A stretch of DNA of 64,000 nt, taken from Streptomyces caatingaensis (lineage in GTDB: Bacteria; Actinomycetota; Actinomycetes; Streptomycetales; Streptomycetaceae). A model generated the notes under the pieces. The model did no database searches. It was given only the letters and a program-made list of their open reading frames with translations, and was not told where the DNA came from. Location of the stretch: positions 62,001-126,000 of the forward strand of contig NZ_LFXA01000007.1 in the NCBI RefSeq assembly GCF_001187435.1, given 5' to 3'. This document shows positions 8,376 through 16,180 of this stretch, piece by piece. The translations under genes were made by a program, and so were the position numbers. How positions within the stretch are numbered: position 1 is the first letter of the stretch; each line of letters starts with the position of its first letter.

Positions 8376-10720
8376 GCGGCCCCGCCGTCCGCCTCGGGAC
8401 CAAGGCCGAGACCCTGGACCGCCTGGCCCCGCTGCTCACCACCGCACGCGTCCTGCCCCGCGCCTCCTTCACCCTCCGGCAGTGGCGGGCGTCCCGCGCG
8501 CGCCTCCTCGACGAGGTGCTGGCCCGGCCGTGGGCCGCCGGACCGCTCATCGTCCGCAGCAGCGCGGTCACCGAGGACACCGCCGCGGGATCCCAGGCGG
8601 GCCGCTTCCGTTCCCTCCCCGGCCGCCGCGGCCGGGCGGCCGTCGCCGACGCCGTCGACGAGGTCTTCGCCTCCTACGACGCGGAACGCCCCGAGGACCA
8701 GGTGCTCGTGCAGCCCGAGCTGACGGGGATCCGGCTCGGCGGCGTGGCCCACTCCCACGACCCCAGCGGCGGCGCGCCCTACACCGTCGTCAACTGGAGC
8801 GAGAGCGACCGCAGCGGGGCCGTCACGGGCGGCTCCGAGGACGGCCTGTGGCTCTCCTGCTCCGCCGCCGGGGCGCCGCCCGGCGCCGACCGCCACCCGC
8901 TGGTCCCCCGTGTCCGCGCCCTGCTGGCCGAGATCGCCGGACTCACCGGGGAGCCCCGGCTGGACATCGAGTTCGCCGTGGCGGCGGACGGCGACCTGGT
9001 CCTCTTCCAGGCCCGGCCCCTGGCCCGGCCCGCCGCGCCGGTGCCCGTCGCGGCCCACCGGGCGGCCGTCGCGGCGGCCGCGGACGCAGTGGACCGCGCC
9101 GCACGGGCCGGGGCCCCGCTGCCGGGCACCCGCCCCCTGTTCGGGGTGATGCCCGACTGGAACCCGGCCGAGATGATCGGCCTGCGCCCCCGGCCCCTGG
9201 CCCTGTCCCTGTACCGGCTCCTGATCACCGACTCGGTCTGGGCCCGCGCCCGCCACCGCCACGGCTACCGCGACCTGCGCGGCACCCCGCTGCTCGTGGA
9301 CTTCGCGGGCCTGCCCTACATCGACGTACGGGCCAGCGTCGCCTCCTTCCTCCCCGCCGACCTCCCCGAACCGCTCGCCGCCCGCCTGGCCGGCCACTGG
9401 CTCGGCCTGCTCCGGGCCGCGCCCGACCTGCACGACAAGATCGAGTCCCGTGTCGTGCTCTCCGCCCACGGCTTCCGCACCCGGGAACGGCTGGCCGCCC
9501 TCGCCCCCGCCGGCTTCGCACCCGGCGAGCGCGCCCTGCTGCGGGAGTCCCTGCGCCGGCTGACGGACCGTCTGGTGAGCGGCCCGCTCCGGGAGGCCGA
9601 CCCGGCCCGGCTCGGCCGGCCGGACGCGGCCCGCCGGCCCGCCGTCCACGCCGACGGCTGCGCCGCCGACCGCCCCGGCTGCTGCGGGGCCTCCCTCGCC
9701 GCCCGCCTGGCCGCCTGCGCGGAGGGCGGGACGCTGCCCTTCGCCGTCCTGGCCCGCGCCGCGTTCGTCGCCACCGAGTTCCTCGACGACCTCGTCGCCG
9801 AGGGCGCCCTCACGCCCGCGGACAAGGCCGCGTTCGTCGGCGGCATCGGCCTGGTCGCCGGTGAACTGCGGCACGACTTCCACGCGTTGGAGCGCGAGAC
9901 GTTCCTCAAGCGCTACGGCCACCTCCGCCCCGGCACCTACGACATCCTCTCGCCCCGCTACGACGAGGCGCCCGAGCGGTACTTCGACTGGGCCGCCCGC
10001 CGCCCGGACCCCGCCGAGCGCCCGGTGTTCCGGCCCGGCCCCGCGCTGCTGCGCGCCGTCGACGCCCTGACCGCCCGCGAGGGGTTCTCCTTCGGCGCGG
10101 CCCGGCTGCTGGAGTTCATGGCCGAGGCCCTGCGCGGCCGCGAGCACGGCAAGTTCGCCTTCACCTCCGTGCTCAGCGACGTCCTCACCGACCTCCGCGG
10201 CCTCGGGGAGCGGCACGGCCTCGACGCCGACGCGATGTCCTACGTGGACCTCCCCACCGTCGCCGCGCTACCCGCCGGCCGCCGTGCCGCCGCCGCGGTC
10301 CTCCGGGACGCCGCCGACCGGGGCCGCGCGGCCCACGCCGTCACCCGCTCCCTCTGCCTGCCGCCCCTGGTCACCGACGGGCGGGACGCCTGGAGCTTCG
10401 TCGTGCCGCAGGCCCGCCCCACCTTCGTCACCCAGGGCCGGGTGCTGGCCCCCGTCGCCGACATCGACGCCGGTGATCCCCCCGAGGGCGCCATCGCCCT
10501 GGTGACCAGCGCCGACCCCGGCTACGACTGGCTCTTCGCCCGCGGCGTCGCCGGCCTGGTCACGGCCTTCGGCGGCGCCAACTCCCACATGGCCACCCGG
10601 GCGCTGGAGCTCGGCGTCCCCGCGGTGATCGGCGCCGGAGAACCGCTGTTCCACCGGTGGTCGAAGGCGGCCGCCCTCGACATCGACGCGGCCGCCGGCC
10701 TGGTGGCGGTGGTCTCGTGA
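8372..10720 (+). CDS. L-glutamine kinase-like enzyme (PEP-synthase/PPDK superfamily)
   Basis: A 782-residue two-domain enzyme. The N-terminal ATP-grasp half has LIVRSSAVTEDTAAGSQAG (about 60-80) and the nucleotide-binding end DIEFAVAADGDLVLFQARP. The C-terminal swivelling phosphohistidine domain has GGANSHMATRALELGVPAVIG, with His739 as the expected phosphocarrier. There is no PEP/pyruvate-binding barrel, so it is not a true PEP synthase. Length, domain order and His position match C. jejuni Cj1418, which phosphorylates the amide nitrogen of L-glutamine with ATP. The three genes downstream encode the matching next steps, which makes this assignment much stronger than homology alone. A rifampicin-phosphotransferase-like role is the main alternative. 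ATG 8372 overlaps the previous stop. Confidence 0.85.
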   Translation: MSGPAVRLGTKAETLDRLAPLLTTARVLPRASFTLRQWRASRARLLDEVLARPWAAGPLIVRSSAVTEDTAAGSQAGRFRSLPGRRGRAAVADAVDEVFASYDAERPEDQVLVQPELTGIRLGGVAHSHDPSGGAPYTVVNWSESDRSGAVTGGSEDGLWLSCSAAGAPPGADRHPLVPRVRALLAEIAGLTGEPRLDIEFAVAADGDLVLFQARPLARPAAPVPVAAHRAAVAAAADAVDRAARAGAPLPGTRPLFGVMPDWNPAEMIGLRPRPLALSLYRLLITDSVWARARHRHGYRDLRGTPLLVDFAGLPYIDVRASVASFLPADLPEPLAARLAGHWLGLLRAAPDLHDKIESRVVLSAHGFRTRERLAALAPAGFAPGERALLRESLRRLTDRLVSGPLREADPARLGRPDAARRPAVHADGCAADRPGCCGASLAARLAACAEGGTLPFAVLARAAFVATEFLDDLVAEGALTPADKAAFVGGIGLVAGELRHDFHALERETFLKRYGHLRPGTYDILSPRYDEAPERYFDWAARRPDPAERPVFRPGPALLRAVDALTAREGFSFGAARLLEFMAEALRGREHGKFAFTSVLSDVLTDLRGLGERHGLDADAMSYVDLPTVAALPAGRRAAAAVLRDAADRGRAAHAVTRSLCLPPLVTDGRDAWSFVVPQARPTFVTQGRVLAPVADIDAGDPPEGAIALVTSADPGYDWLFARGVAGLVTAFGGANSHMATRALELGVPAVIGAGEPLFHRWSKAAALDIDAAAGLVAVVS

Positions 10721-11325
10721 CCCTCGTCGGCGTCACCCAGCGCTCCCTGCCGCCCGACCGGTCCGGCGAGCGCCGCTACGCCCTGGACGCCCGCTGGTTC
10801 CCCTTCCTCGCCGCCTGCGGGCTCACCCCCGTCCCCCTCCCCAACGACGCGGACCTCGCCGTGCGCACCGCCTCGGCTGCGGGCCTGCGCGGCGTGCTGC
10901 TCACCGGCGGCGACGACCTCGCCGAGTACGGCGGGCCGACGCCCGAGCGCGACGCCGCCGAACTGCGGCTCCTGCGCTGGGCGCTGGACGCCGGCCTGCC
11001 GGTGCTCGGCGTGTGCCGGGGCATGCAGGTGATCCTCCGGGCGCACGGTGCCGCACTCGTCCCCGTCGACGGCCACGTGGCCGTCCGGCACACCGTCGTC
11101 ACCGCGGGCGGCGGACGCCGCGAGGTCAACAGCTACCACCGCATGGCCGCCCGCTCGGTGCCCGCGCCCCTGGAGGCCACCGCCCGCTGCGGGGACGTGA
11201 TCGAAGCGGTGCGCCACCGGACCGCCCGCGTCGCGGGCGTCATGTGGCACCCCGAGCGGGAACCGGTCCCCCACCCCGAGGACGTCCGCGCCGTGCGCGG
11301 CCTGCTGGGCGGCGGCGACCGGTGA
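10717..11325 (+). CDS. Class I glutamine amidotransferase-like gamma-glutamyl-CDP-amidate hydrolase
   Basis: A 202-residue stand-alone class I amidotransferase fold. The nucleophile Cys100 is in LGVCRGMQ, the catalytic pair is His178/Glu180 in MWHPERE, and an oxyanion-type LLTGGDDLAEYGG lies near residues 60-73. In the C. jejuni pathway the homologous Cj1417 cleaves the gamma-glutamyl bond of L-glutamyl-CDP-amidate, releasing glutamate and cytidine diphosphoramidate. That step fits the neighbours on both sides. Generic annotation would call it a gamma-glutamyl-GABA hydrolase. There is no synthetase partner to use released ammonia. The GTG start at 10717 and stop both overlap the flanking genes by 4 bp. 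Confidence 0.83.
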   Translation: MTLVGVTQRSLPPDRSGERRYALDARWFPFLAACGLTPVPLPNDADLAVRTASAAGLRGVLLTGGDDLAEYGGPTPERDAAELRLLRWALDAGLPVLGVCRGMQVILRAHGAALVPVDGHVAVRHTVVTAGGGRREVNSYHRMAARSVPAPLEATARCGDVIEAVRHRTARVAGVMWHPEREPVPHPEDVRAVRGLLGGGDR

Positions 11326-12059
11326 AGGCGCTGGTCCTGGCCGCGGGCCGCGGTTCGCGGCTGATGCCCTTCACCGCCGACCGCCCCAAGTGCCTGGTGG
11401 AGATCGGCGGGAAGACCCTGCTGCGACGCCACGTCGAGGCCCTCACCGCGGCCGGGGCCGAGGAGGTCGGCGTCGTCGCCGGCTGGCGCGCCGAGGCGTT
11501 CGACGGCCTCGGCCCCAGGGTGTTCGTCAACCCCCGCTGGGCCGGCACGTCCATGGTGGAATCCCTCGCCGCGGCCGACCTCTGGCTGCGGGCGGGCCCG
11601 GTGCTCGTCGCCTACGGGGACATCGTCTACGCGCCCGCCACGGCCCGCCGGCTCGCGGCCGCCGCGGCCGGGCTCGCCGTCGCCTACGACCCCCACTGGC
11701 TCGCCCTGTGGAGCAGCCGCTTCGCCGACCCGCTCGACGACGCCGAGACGTTCGTCCACCGGGACGGCCGCCTCCTCGACATCGGGGGCCGCCCCGGCTC
11801 GGCGGCGGAGGTCCAGGGCCAGTACATGGGGCTGCTGCGGATCACCCCGCCGGCCTGGGGGACGATCCGCCGGGCGCGCGCCGCGGACCCGCGCACCGCC
11901 GCACTCGACATGACGGGACTGCTCCGGCACCTCGTCCGCCGCAACCTGCTGGACGTCGCCACGGTCGCCGCGGACGGCCCGTGGTGCGAGTTCGACCATC
12001 CGTCCGACATCGCCGTCGGCCGCCGGGTGCTGCGCCTGCTCGACGAGGCCGGCGCGTGA
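11322..12059 (+). CDS. CTP:phosphoglutamine cytidylyltransferase-like nucleotidyltransferase
   Basis: A 245-residue nucleotidyltransferase of the LicC/GlmU-N type. The signature is ALVLAAGRGSRLMPFT at residues 3-18, followed by RPKCLVEIGG. A metal-binding Asp is in VAYGDIVYAP, and a second acidic site occurs in WCEFDHPSDIAVG near the end. By order and size it corresponds to C. jejuni Cj1416, which joins CTP and N-phospho-L-glutamine to give L-glutamyl-CDP-amidate. A phosphocholine or sugar-phosphate cytidylyltransferase is the alternative, but no choline kinase or sugar pathway gene is nearby. GTG 11322 overlaps the previous stop. Confidence 0.83.
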   Translation: MKALVLAAGRGSRLMPFTADRPKCLVEIGGKTLLRRHVEALTAAGAEEVGVVAGWRAEAFDGLGPRVFVNPRWAGTSMVESLAAADLWLRAGPVLVAYGDIVYAPATARRLAAAAAGLAVAYDPHWLALWSSRFADPLDDAETFVHRDGRLLDIGGRPGSAAEVQGQYMGLLRITPPAWGTIRRARAADPRTAALDMTGLLRHLVRRNLLDVATVAADGPWCEFDHPSDIAVGRRVLRLLDEAGA

Positions 12060-12577
12060 GGCCGCCGGGGCCCGGGGTGCTGTGGATCACGGGCCTGTCC
12101 GGGGCGGGGAAGAGCACCGTGGCGGGAATCCTGCGGGACAGGCTCGCCGCCGGGGGCGTCCTGCCCGTCCTGCTGGACGGGGACCGGCTGCGGGCGACCC
12201 TTCCGGTGCGGCCCGGGCACCGGGAGGAGGACCGCCGCCGCCTCGCCCGCTACTACGGAGCCCTGGCCGGTGAACTGGCGGCCCAGGGACACCTGGTGAT
12301 CTGCGCGACGGTCTCCCTCTTCCACGAGGCCCACGCCCGCAACCGCCGCCGACTCCCCGGCTACTACGAGGTGTTGCTCCGCGTCCCCCTCGACGACCTG
12401 CGCCAGCGCCGCGACCGCGCCTCCCTCTACGGAGCGCCCGACACGCGCGACGTGGTCGGCCTCGGCACGCCGGCCGAATTCCCCCTCGCCCCCGACCTGG
12501 TGGTGGACAACTGCGGCGACACGACCGCCGAGGACGCCGCGGAGGCGATCCTGCGGGGGTGGGCGGGGCGGGGGTGA
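12056..12577 (+). CDS. Cytidine diphosphoramidate kinase-like (APS-kinase family)
   Basis: A 173-residue P-loop kinase resembling adenylylsulfate kinase. Walker A is GLSGAGKST at residues 13-21, followed by VLLDGDRLRATL, and a later ICATVSLFHEAHARNRR segment. It ends DLVVDNCGDTT, a typical APS-kinase-like finish. In C. jejuni the relative Cj1415 phosphorylates the 3'-OH of cytidine diphosphoramidate, producing the activated donor. No ATP sulfurylase gene is present in the visible cluster, and the three upstream genes supply exactly that substrate, so a role in PAPS synthesis is less likely. It is the last gene of the operon. Start GTG 12056 overlaps the cytidylyltransferase stop. Confidence 0.83.
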   Translation: MRPPGPGVLWITGLSGAGKSTVAGILRDRLAAGGVLPVLLDGDRLRATLPVRPGHREEDRRRLARYYGALAGELAAQGHLVICATVSLFHEAHARNRRRLPGYYEVLLRVPLDDLRQRRDRASLYGAPDTRDVVGLGTPAEFPLAPDLVVDNCGDTTAEDAAEAILRGWAGRG

Positions 12578-12604
12578 ACCCGGCGGGGACGCCGCGCGCG
12601 GCGC

Positions 12605-13423
12605 CTACCCGGCGAGCAGTTCGCCGTCGACGACGGTGACGGCCTTGCCGGTCAGCAGGGTGCGGTCGCCGCGCAGGGCCACCCGTACCAGGCCCCGCCG
12701 GGCGCCGCCCTGGAGGCCCGTCAGTTCGGTGCGGCCCAGGCGGGCCGACCAGAACGGGGCGAGGGCGGTGTGGGCGCTGCCGGTGACCGGGTCCTCGTCG
12801 ATGCCCGCGTTGGGGAAGAAGCCGCGGGAGACGAAGTCGTACCCGCGGGACGGGTCCTCGGCGGGGGCGGTGACGATGACGCCCCGGCGGGACCGTTCGG
12901 AGAGGGCCCGCAGGTCGGGGGCGAGGGCGTGGACGGTCTTCTCGTCGGCCAGTTCGACCAGGAGGTCGCCGAGGTGCTCGCCGGTGTCGTGCACGCCGAG
13001 CGGCCGGGTGCCGAGGCAGTCGGCCAGCCCCTCCGGGGCGGCGACCGGGGTGAGCGGCGAGGTCGGGAAGTCCAGGGTCACCGAGCCGTCGTCCGCCACC
13101 GTCGTGCCCAGGGCCCCGCAGCGGGCGGCGAACCGCACAGGGCCCGACGCGGCCCCCGTCGTGTGCAGCACGTGCGCCGTGGCGAGCGTGGCGTGCCCGC
13201 ACATGTCCACCTCGGTCGTCGGGGTGAACCAGCGCAGCGCCCAGTCCGCCTCCGCGGCCGGGCCGAGCGGATGGGCGAACGCGGTCTCGGACAGGTTGAC
13301 CTCGGCGGCGACCCGCTGGAGCCACCCGTCGTCGGGAAAGCCCTCCGGGCCGAAGAGCAGGACCCCCGCGGGGTTGCCGGCGAAGGGGCGGTCGGTGAAG
13401 GCGTCGACGATTCGGATGCGCAT
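12605..13423 (-). CDS. PhzF-family isomerase/epimerase-like protein
   Basis: A 272-residue protein of the phenazine-biosynthesis PhzF fold (two related alpha/beta barrels, diaminopimelate-epimerase-like). It opens RIRIVDAFTDRPFAGNPAGV, has the catalytic-Glu segment NLSETAF near residue 45 and a second-half GIDEDPVTGSAH block that binds an anion. Most members act on unknown substrates and no phenazine genes are present. It lies convergent to the phosphoramidate operon with a 27-bp gap and is probably a separate housekeeping gene. Its stop region abuts the operon end, which sets the cluster border. Confidence 0.88.
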   Translation of the reverse strand: MRIRIVDAFTDRPFAGNPAGVLLFGPEGFPDDGWLQRVAAEVNLSETAFAHPLGPAAEADWALRWFTPTTEVDMCGHATLATAHVLHTTGAASGPVRFAARCGALGTTVADDGSVTLDFPTSPLTPVAAPEGLADCLGTRPLGVHDTGEHLGDLLVELADEKTVHALAPDLRALSERSRRGVIVTAPAEDPSRGYDFVSRGFFPNAGIDEDPVTGSAHTALAPFWSARLGRTELTGLQGGARRGLVRVALRGDRTLLTGKAVTVVDGELLAG

Positions 13424-13520
13424 GGCCCGACCGTAGGCGGGCGGGCGGCGCGGCGTACACGGCCAATGGGGGAGAAGTGGACCGGGCGGGGGGCTTTCCG
13501 GCCGCGAGGGAGTCGGGGGC

Positions 13521-13548
13521 TTGTCGGGCGAGCGTTTCCGATATATCG
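13521..13548 (+). promoter_or_regulatory. padR promoter with palindromic operator
   Basis: A -35-like TTGTCG (13521-13526) is followed after 17 bp by TATCGT (13544-13549), a good match to a primary-sigma promoter. The perfect 10-bp palindrome CGATATATCG (13539-13548) overlaps the -10. ATATAT-centred palindromes are typical PadR operators, so the downstream regulator probably represses its own transcription. Confidence 0.6.
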
Positions 13549-13587
13549 TCGAAGCATCGTGAACGATCGATGATCGGAGGGAACACC

Positions 13588-14172
13588 ATGTACACCCACC
13601 ACGAACACGAGCATCACCGCCACCCCGGCCGAGGCTGGGGCGAGCGCGGCGGACGGCGCGCCTTCGGGCCGTTCGGCCCGCCCTTCGGCGGCCCCTTCTT
13701 CGGCGGACGCGGGCGCGGCGGCCCGGGCGGCCGCGCCCGCCGCGGCGACGTGCGGGCCTCGATCCTGGCGCTGCTCCGCGACCGGCCGATGCACGGCTAC
13801 GAGATGATCCGCGAGATCGCCGAGCGCAGCGGCGGCGCCTGGAAGCCCAGCCCGGGATCCGTCTACCCGACCCTCCAGCTCCTGGAGGACGAGGGGCTGA
13901 TCAGCAGCGCCAGCGAGGGCGGCAAGAAGCTGTTCACGCTGACCGACGAGGGCCGCGCCGAGGCCGAGGCCGGCTCGCCGACCCCCTGGGAGGAGGTCGG
14001 CGGCGGCATCGACCTCCAGGCCATGCAGGAGATCCGGCAGGCCGGCTTGGGGCTGATGGAGGCCTTCGGCCAGGTCTGGCGCACCGGCACCCCGGAGCAG
14101 AAGGAGGCGGCGCTCGCCGTCATCAACGAGTCCCGCAAGAAGCTCTACCTGATCCTCGCCGAGGAGGGGTGA
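13588..14172 (+). CDS. PadR-family transcriptional regulator
   Basis: A 194-residue repressor. The first 50 residues are His/Gly/Phe/Arg-rich (HHEHEHHRH, then FGPFGPPFGGPFFGGRG) and look disordered and possibly metal-binding. The winged-helix domain follows, with RASILALLRDRPMHGYEMIREIAER and SPGSVYPTLQLLEDEGLI, the classic PadR recognition region. The C-terminal helices suit dimerisation. ATG 13588 is chosen because GGAGGG (13576-13581) lies at ideal distance; an upstream in-frame ATG at 13570 overlaps that site. Its operator lies in its own promoter. No exporter is adjacent in the same direction, so the target, apart from itself, is unknown. Confidence 0.9.
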   Translation: MYTHHEHEHHRHPGRGWGERGGRRAFGPFGPPFGGPFFGGRGRGGPGGRARRGDVRASILALLRDRPMHGYEMIREIAERSGGAWKPSPGSVYPTLQLLEDEGLISSASEGGKKLFTLTDEGRAEAEAGSPTPWEEVGGGIDLQAMQEIRQAGLGLMEAFGQVWRTGTPEQKEAALAVINESRKKLYLILAEEG

Positions 14173-14236
14173 GCCCGAGGAGGACGAGGTCTTGCCGAGG
14201 AGGGTGAGTTCTTTCGAGGGGGGCGCGACCCGGAGA

Positions 14237-14277
14237 GGCCGCGTCCCCGTCTCCTCCTCAAGGAGGAGCACGCGGCC
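14237..14277 (+). terminator. Long hairpin after padR
   Basis: GGCCGCGT (14237-14244) pairs with ACGCGGCC (14270-14277). Inside it CTCCTCCT (14251-14258) pairs with AGGAGGAG (14261-14268). This nested stem 65 bp after the padR stop is probably an intrinsic (U-tract-poor) terminator. Confidence 0.55.
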
Positions 14278-14358
14278 GTACGCGCCCACCTCCCGTCGGA
14301 CGCGCGAATGCTTCCCTTCGGGGATGCCGTGACGGCCCACGACTGATGGGGTGGGAGG

Positions 14359-14880
14359 GTGCACAGCCGGACCCCCGACCCCAGCGCCCCCGGCGGGAGA
14401 CCGCTGACCGCGGAGCTGACGGCGGCGGTCGCCGGTGCCCGCAGACGCGCACAGCGCGACGGCGACCGGCAGATCGACACCGCCCACCTCCTGCACTCCC
14501 TCCTGGAGGCCGACGCCGACGCCCGCCGCGCCCTGCCCGGCGGGCCGCCCCAGGTCGCCCGGCTGCTCGGCTACCTCGTCCAGCGCTCCATCGGCTACGG
14601 ACTGCGCTGGTCCGCCACGGTCGAGGACTCCCAGGCGCTGCCCCGGCCCCCCGCCGGCGGGGCGCCCGGCTGGTCGCCCGCCGCCGCCACCGCCATGGCC
14701 GCGGCCGCCACGCGGGCCGGCGCCCGCGGAGCCCGCCGCGTCCACGGCACCGACCTGCTCGCGGCCCTCGCCCACGACCCCCGCTGCCGCGCGGTCGACG
14801 TGCTGCGGCGGGCCGGGGTGGACCTGATGGCCCTCGACGCCCGGCTGCACCCGGAGGTCCGCCAGGCGCGAAGTGGCTGA
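14359..14880 (+). CDS. Clp N-terminal domain protein
   Basis: A 173-residue soluble protein made of two Clp-N repeats without AAA+ modules. The first covers about residues 17-70 (TAAVAGARRRAQRDGDRQIDTAHLL), the second about 105-165 (AAATRAGARGARRVHGTDLLAALAHDP). Such stand-alone Clp-N proteins are common in actinomycetes and may act as substrate adaptors for ClpC, but none is well characterised. GTG 14359 lies just after a GGTGGGAGG. A 41-bp gap separates it from the EamA gene downstream. Confidence 0.8.
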   Translation: MHSRTPDPSAPGGRPLTAELTAAVAGARRRAQRDGDRQIDTAHLLHSLLEADADARRALPGGPPQVARLLGYLVQRSIGYGLRWSATVEDSQALPRPPAGGAPGWSPAAATAMAAAATRAGARGARRVHGTDLLAALAHDPRCRAVDVLRRAGVDLMALDARLHPEVRQARSG

Positions 14881-14921
14881 CACTCCTGACAGGGCCCGCG
14901 CGGCCTTGGCATGATGCAGCG

Positions 14922-15941
14922 ATGCAGACGTCTCAGGGGAGGGGCGTGGGGCTGGGGCTCGCCCTCGTCTCCGCGCTCGCGTTCGGCGGATCGGGAGTCG
15001 CGGCCAAGCCGCTCATCGAGGCGGGCCTGGACCCGCTGCACGTGGTCTGGCTGCGGGCGGCAGGCGCCGCCCTCGTCCTGCTGCCCGTCGCCTGGCGGCA
15101 CCGCGCCCTGGTCCGCCGCCGCCCCGCCCTGCTCGCCGGCTTCGGGCTGCTGGGCGTCGCGGGCGTCCAGGCCTGCTACTTCGCGGCCATCTCCCGGATC
15201 CCCGTCGGCGTCGCCCTGCTCGTCGAATACCTCGGGCCCGCGCTGCTGCTGGGCTGGGTCCGGTTCGTCCAGCGGCGGCCGGTGAGCCGGGCGGCCGCCG
15301 CCGGGGTGGTGCTCGCCGTCGGCGGGCTCGCCTGCGTCGTCGAGGTGTGGTCCGGCCTGCGCTTCGATGTCCTCGGCCTGATCATCGCGCTGGGCGCGGC
15401 CTGCTGCCAGGCCGGCTACTTCGTCCTGGCCGACCACGGCGCCGACGGGGCCGCCGCCGGTGACGGCGCCGGTGGACGGGCCGGTGCCGCGGACCCGGTG
15501 GGCGTCACCGCCCACGGGCTGCTCGTCGGCGCCCTCGTCCTCACCGCCGTCGCCCGGCCCTGGACCATGGACTGGCAATTCCTCGCCCACAGCGCCCGGT
15601 TGGGCGGCACCGGCGTGCCCGCCGGACTGCTGCTCGCCTGGCTCGTACTGATCGCCACCGTCGCCGCCTACCTCACCGGCGTGGTCTCCGTGCGCCGGCT
15701 CTCCTCCCAAGTCGCCTGCGTCGTCGCCTTCCTGGAGGCGGTCGTGGCCGTCGTCCTGGCCTGGGCGCTGCTCGGCGAGGGCCTCTCGGCACCGCAGGCG
15801 GCCGGCGGCGTCCTGGTGCTCGCCGGCGCCTTCATCGCCCAGACGTCCGCGCCCCGGCACGCCCGCCCCGGACCCGTCGCGCGCGGGGAGGGGACGGCGG
15901 ACGCCGAACGGGAGTTGTCCGACGGCCCGCTGCGGACGTAG
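14922..15941 (+). CDS. EamA/DMT-family transporter (first of three)
   Basis: A 339-residue inner-membrane protein with about ten hydrophobic segments and two EamA repeats: LALVSALAFGGSGVAAKPL at the start of the first and LVLIATVAAYLTGVVSVRRL in the second. A Gly/Ala-rich loop of about 25 residues lies between the halves. Members export metabolites or amino acids. ATG 14922 is preferred over an earlier one because the hydrophobic stretch begins directly after it. The C-terminal 30 residues are hydrophilic. The substrate is unknown. Confidence 0.88.
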   Translation: MQTSQGRGVGLGLALVSALAFGGSGVAAKPLIEAGLDPLHVVWLRAAGAALVLLPVAWRHRALVRRRPALLAGFGLLGVAGVQACYFAAISRIPVGVALLVEYLGPALLLGWVRFVQRRPVSRAAAAGVVLAVGGLACVVEVWSGLRFDVLGLIIALGAACCQAGYFVLADHGADGAAAGDGAGGRAGAADPVGVTAHGLLVGALVLTAVARPWTMDWQFLAHSARLGGTGVPAGLLLAWLVLIATVAAYLTGVVSVRRLSSQVACVVAFLEAVVAVVLAWALLGEGLSAPQAAGGVLVLAGAFIAQTSAPRHARPGPVARGEGTADAERELSDGPLRT

Positions 15942-16180
15942 GGTGCCGATCATGCCGACGACCGCTGTTCTTCCGCCTCCCGCCGCCGCGTAGCGCGGGC
16001 GGCCGCCGCTCCAGGCTCCGACTTCCGGCTCCGGACCCGACTCCCGGCTTCCGGTGCCCGGTTTCCGGTTCCCGAGGGAGACCCTCCCCGGTGGACGCGT
16101 CCTGACGCGCCCCGGGGCGATCGCCGCTGCCCGCACAGAGGACCACGCGATCCCTTCACGTCTTCCGCGGGAGAACAGTC

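Noticed and set aside
8372-10720. PEP synthase or rifampicin phosphotransferase
   Set aside because: The PEP/pyruvate barrel of PEP synthase is missing, and the operon partners match the glutamine kinase pathway rather than antibiotic inactivation.
12056-12577. APS kinase for sulfate activation (PAPS supply to the sulfotransferase-like protein)
   Set aside because: No ATP sulfurylase genes are present in the visible cluster, and the three genes before it make the substrate of the C. jejuni-type cytidine diphosphoramidate kinase, so the P-N pathway explains the set better. Not fully excluded.
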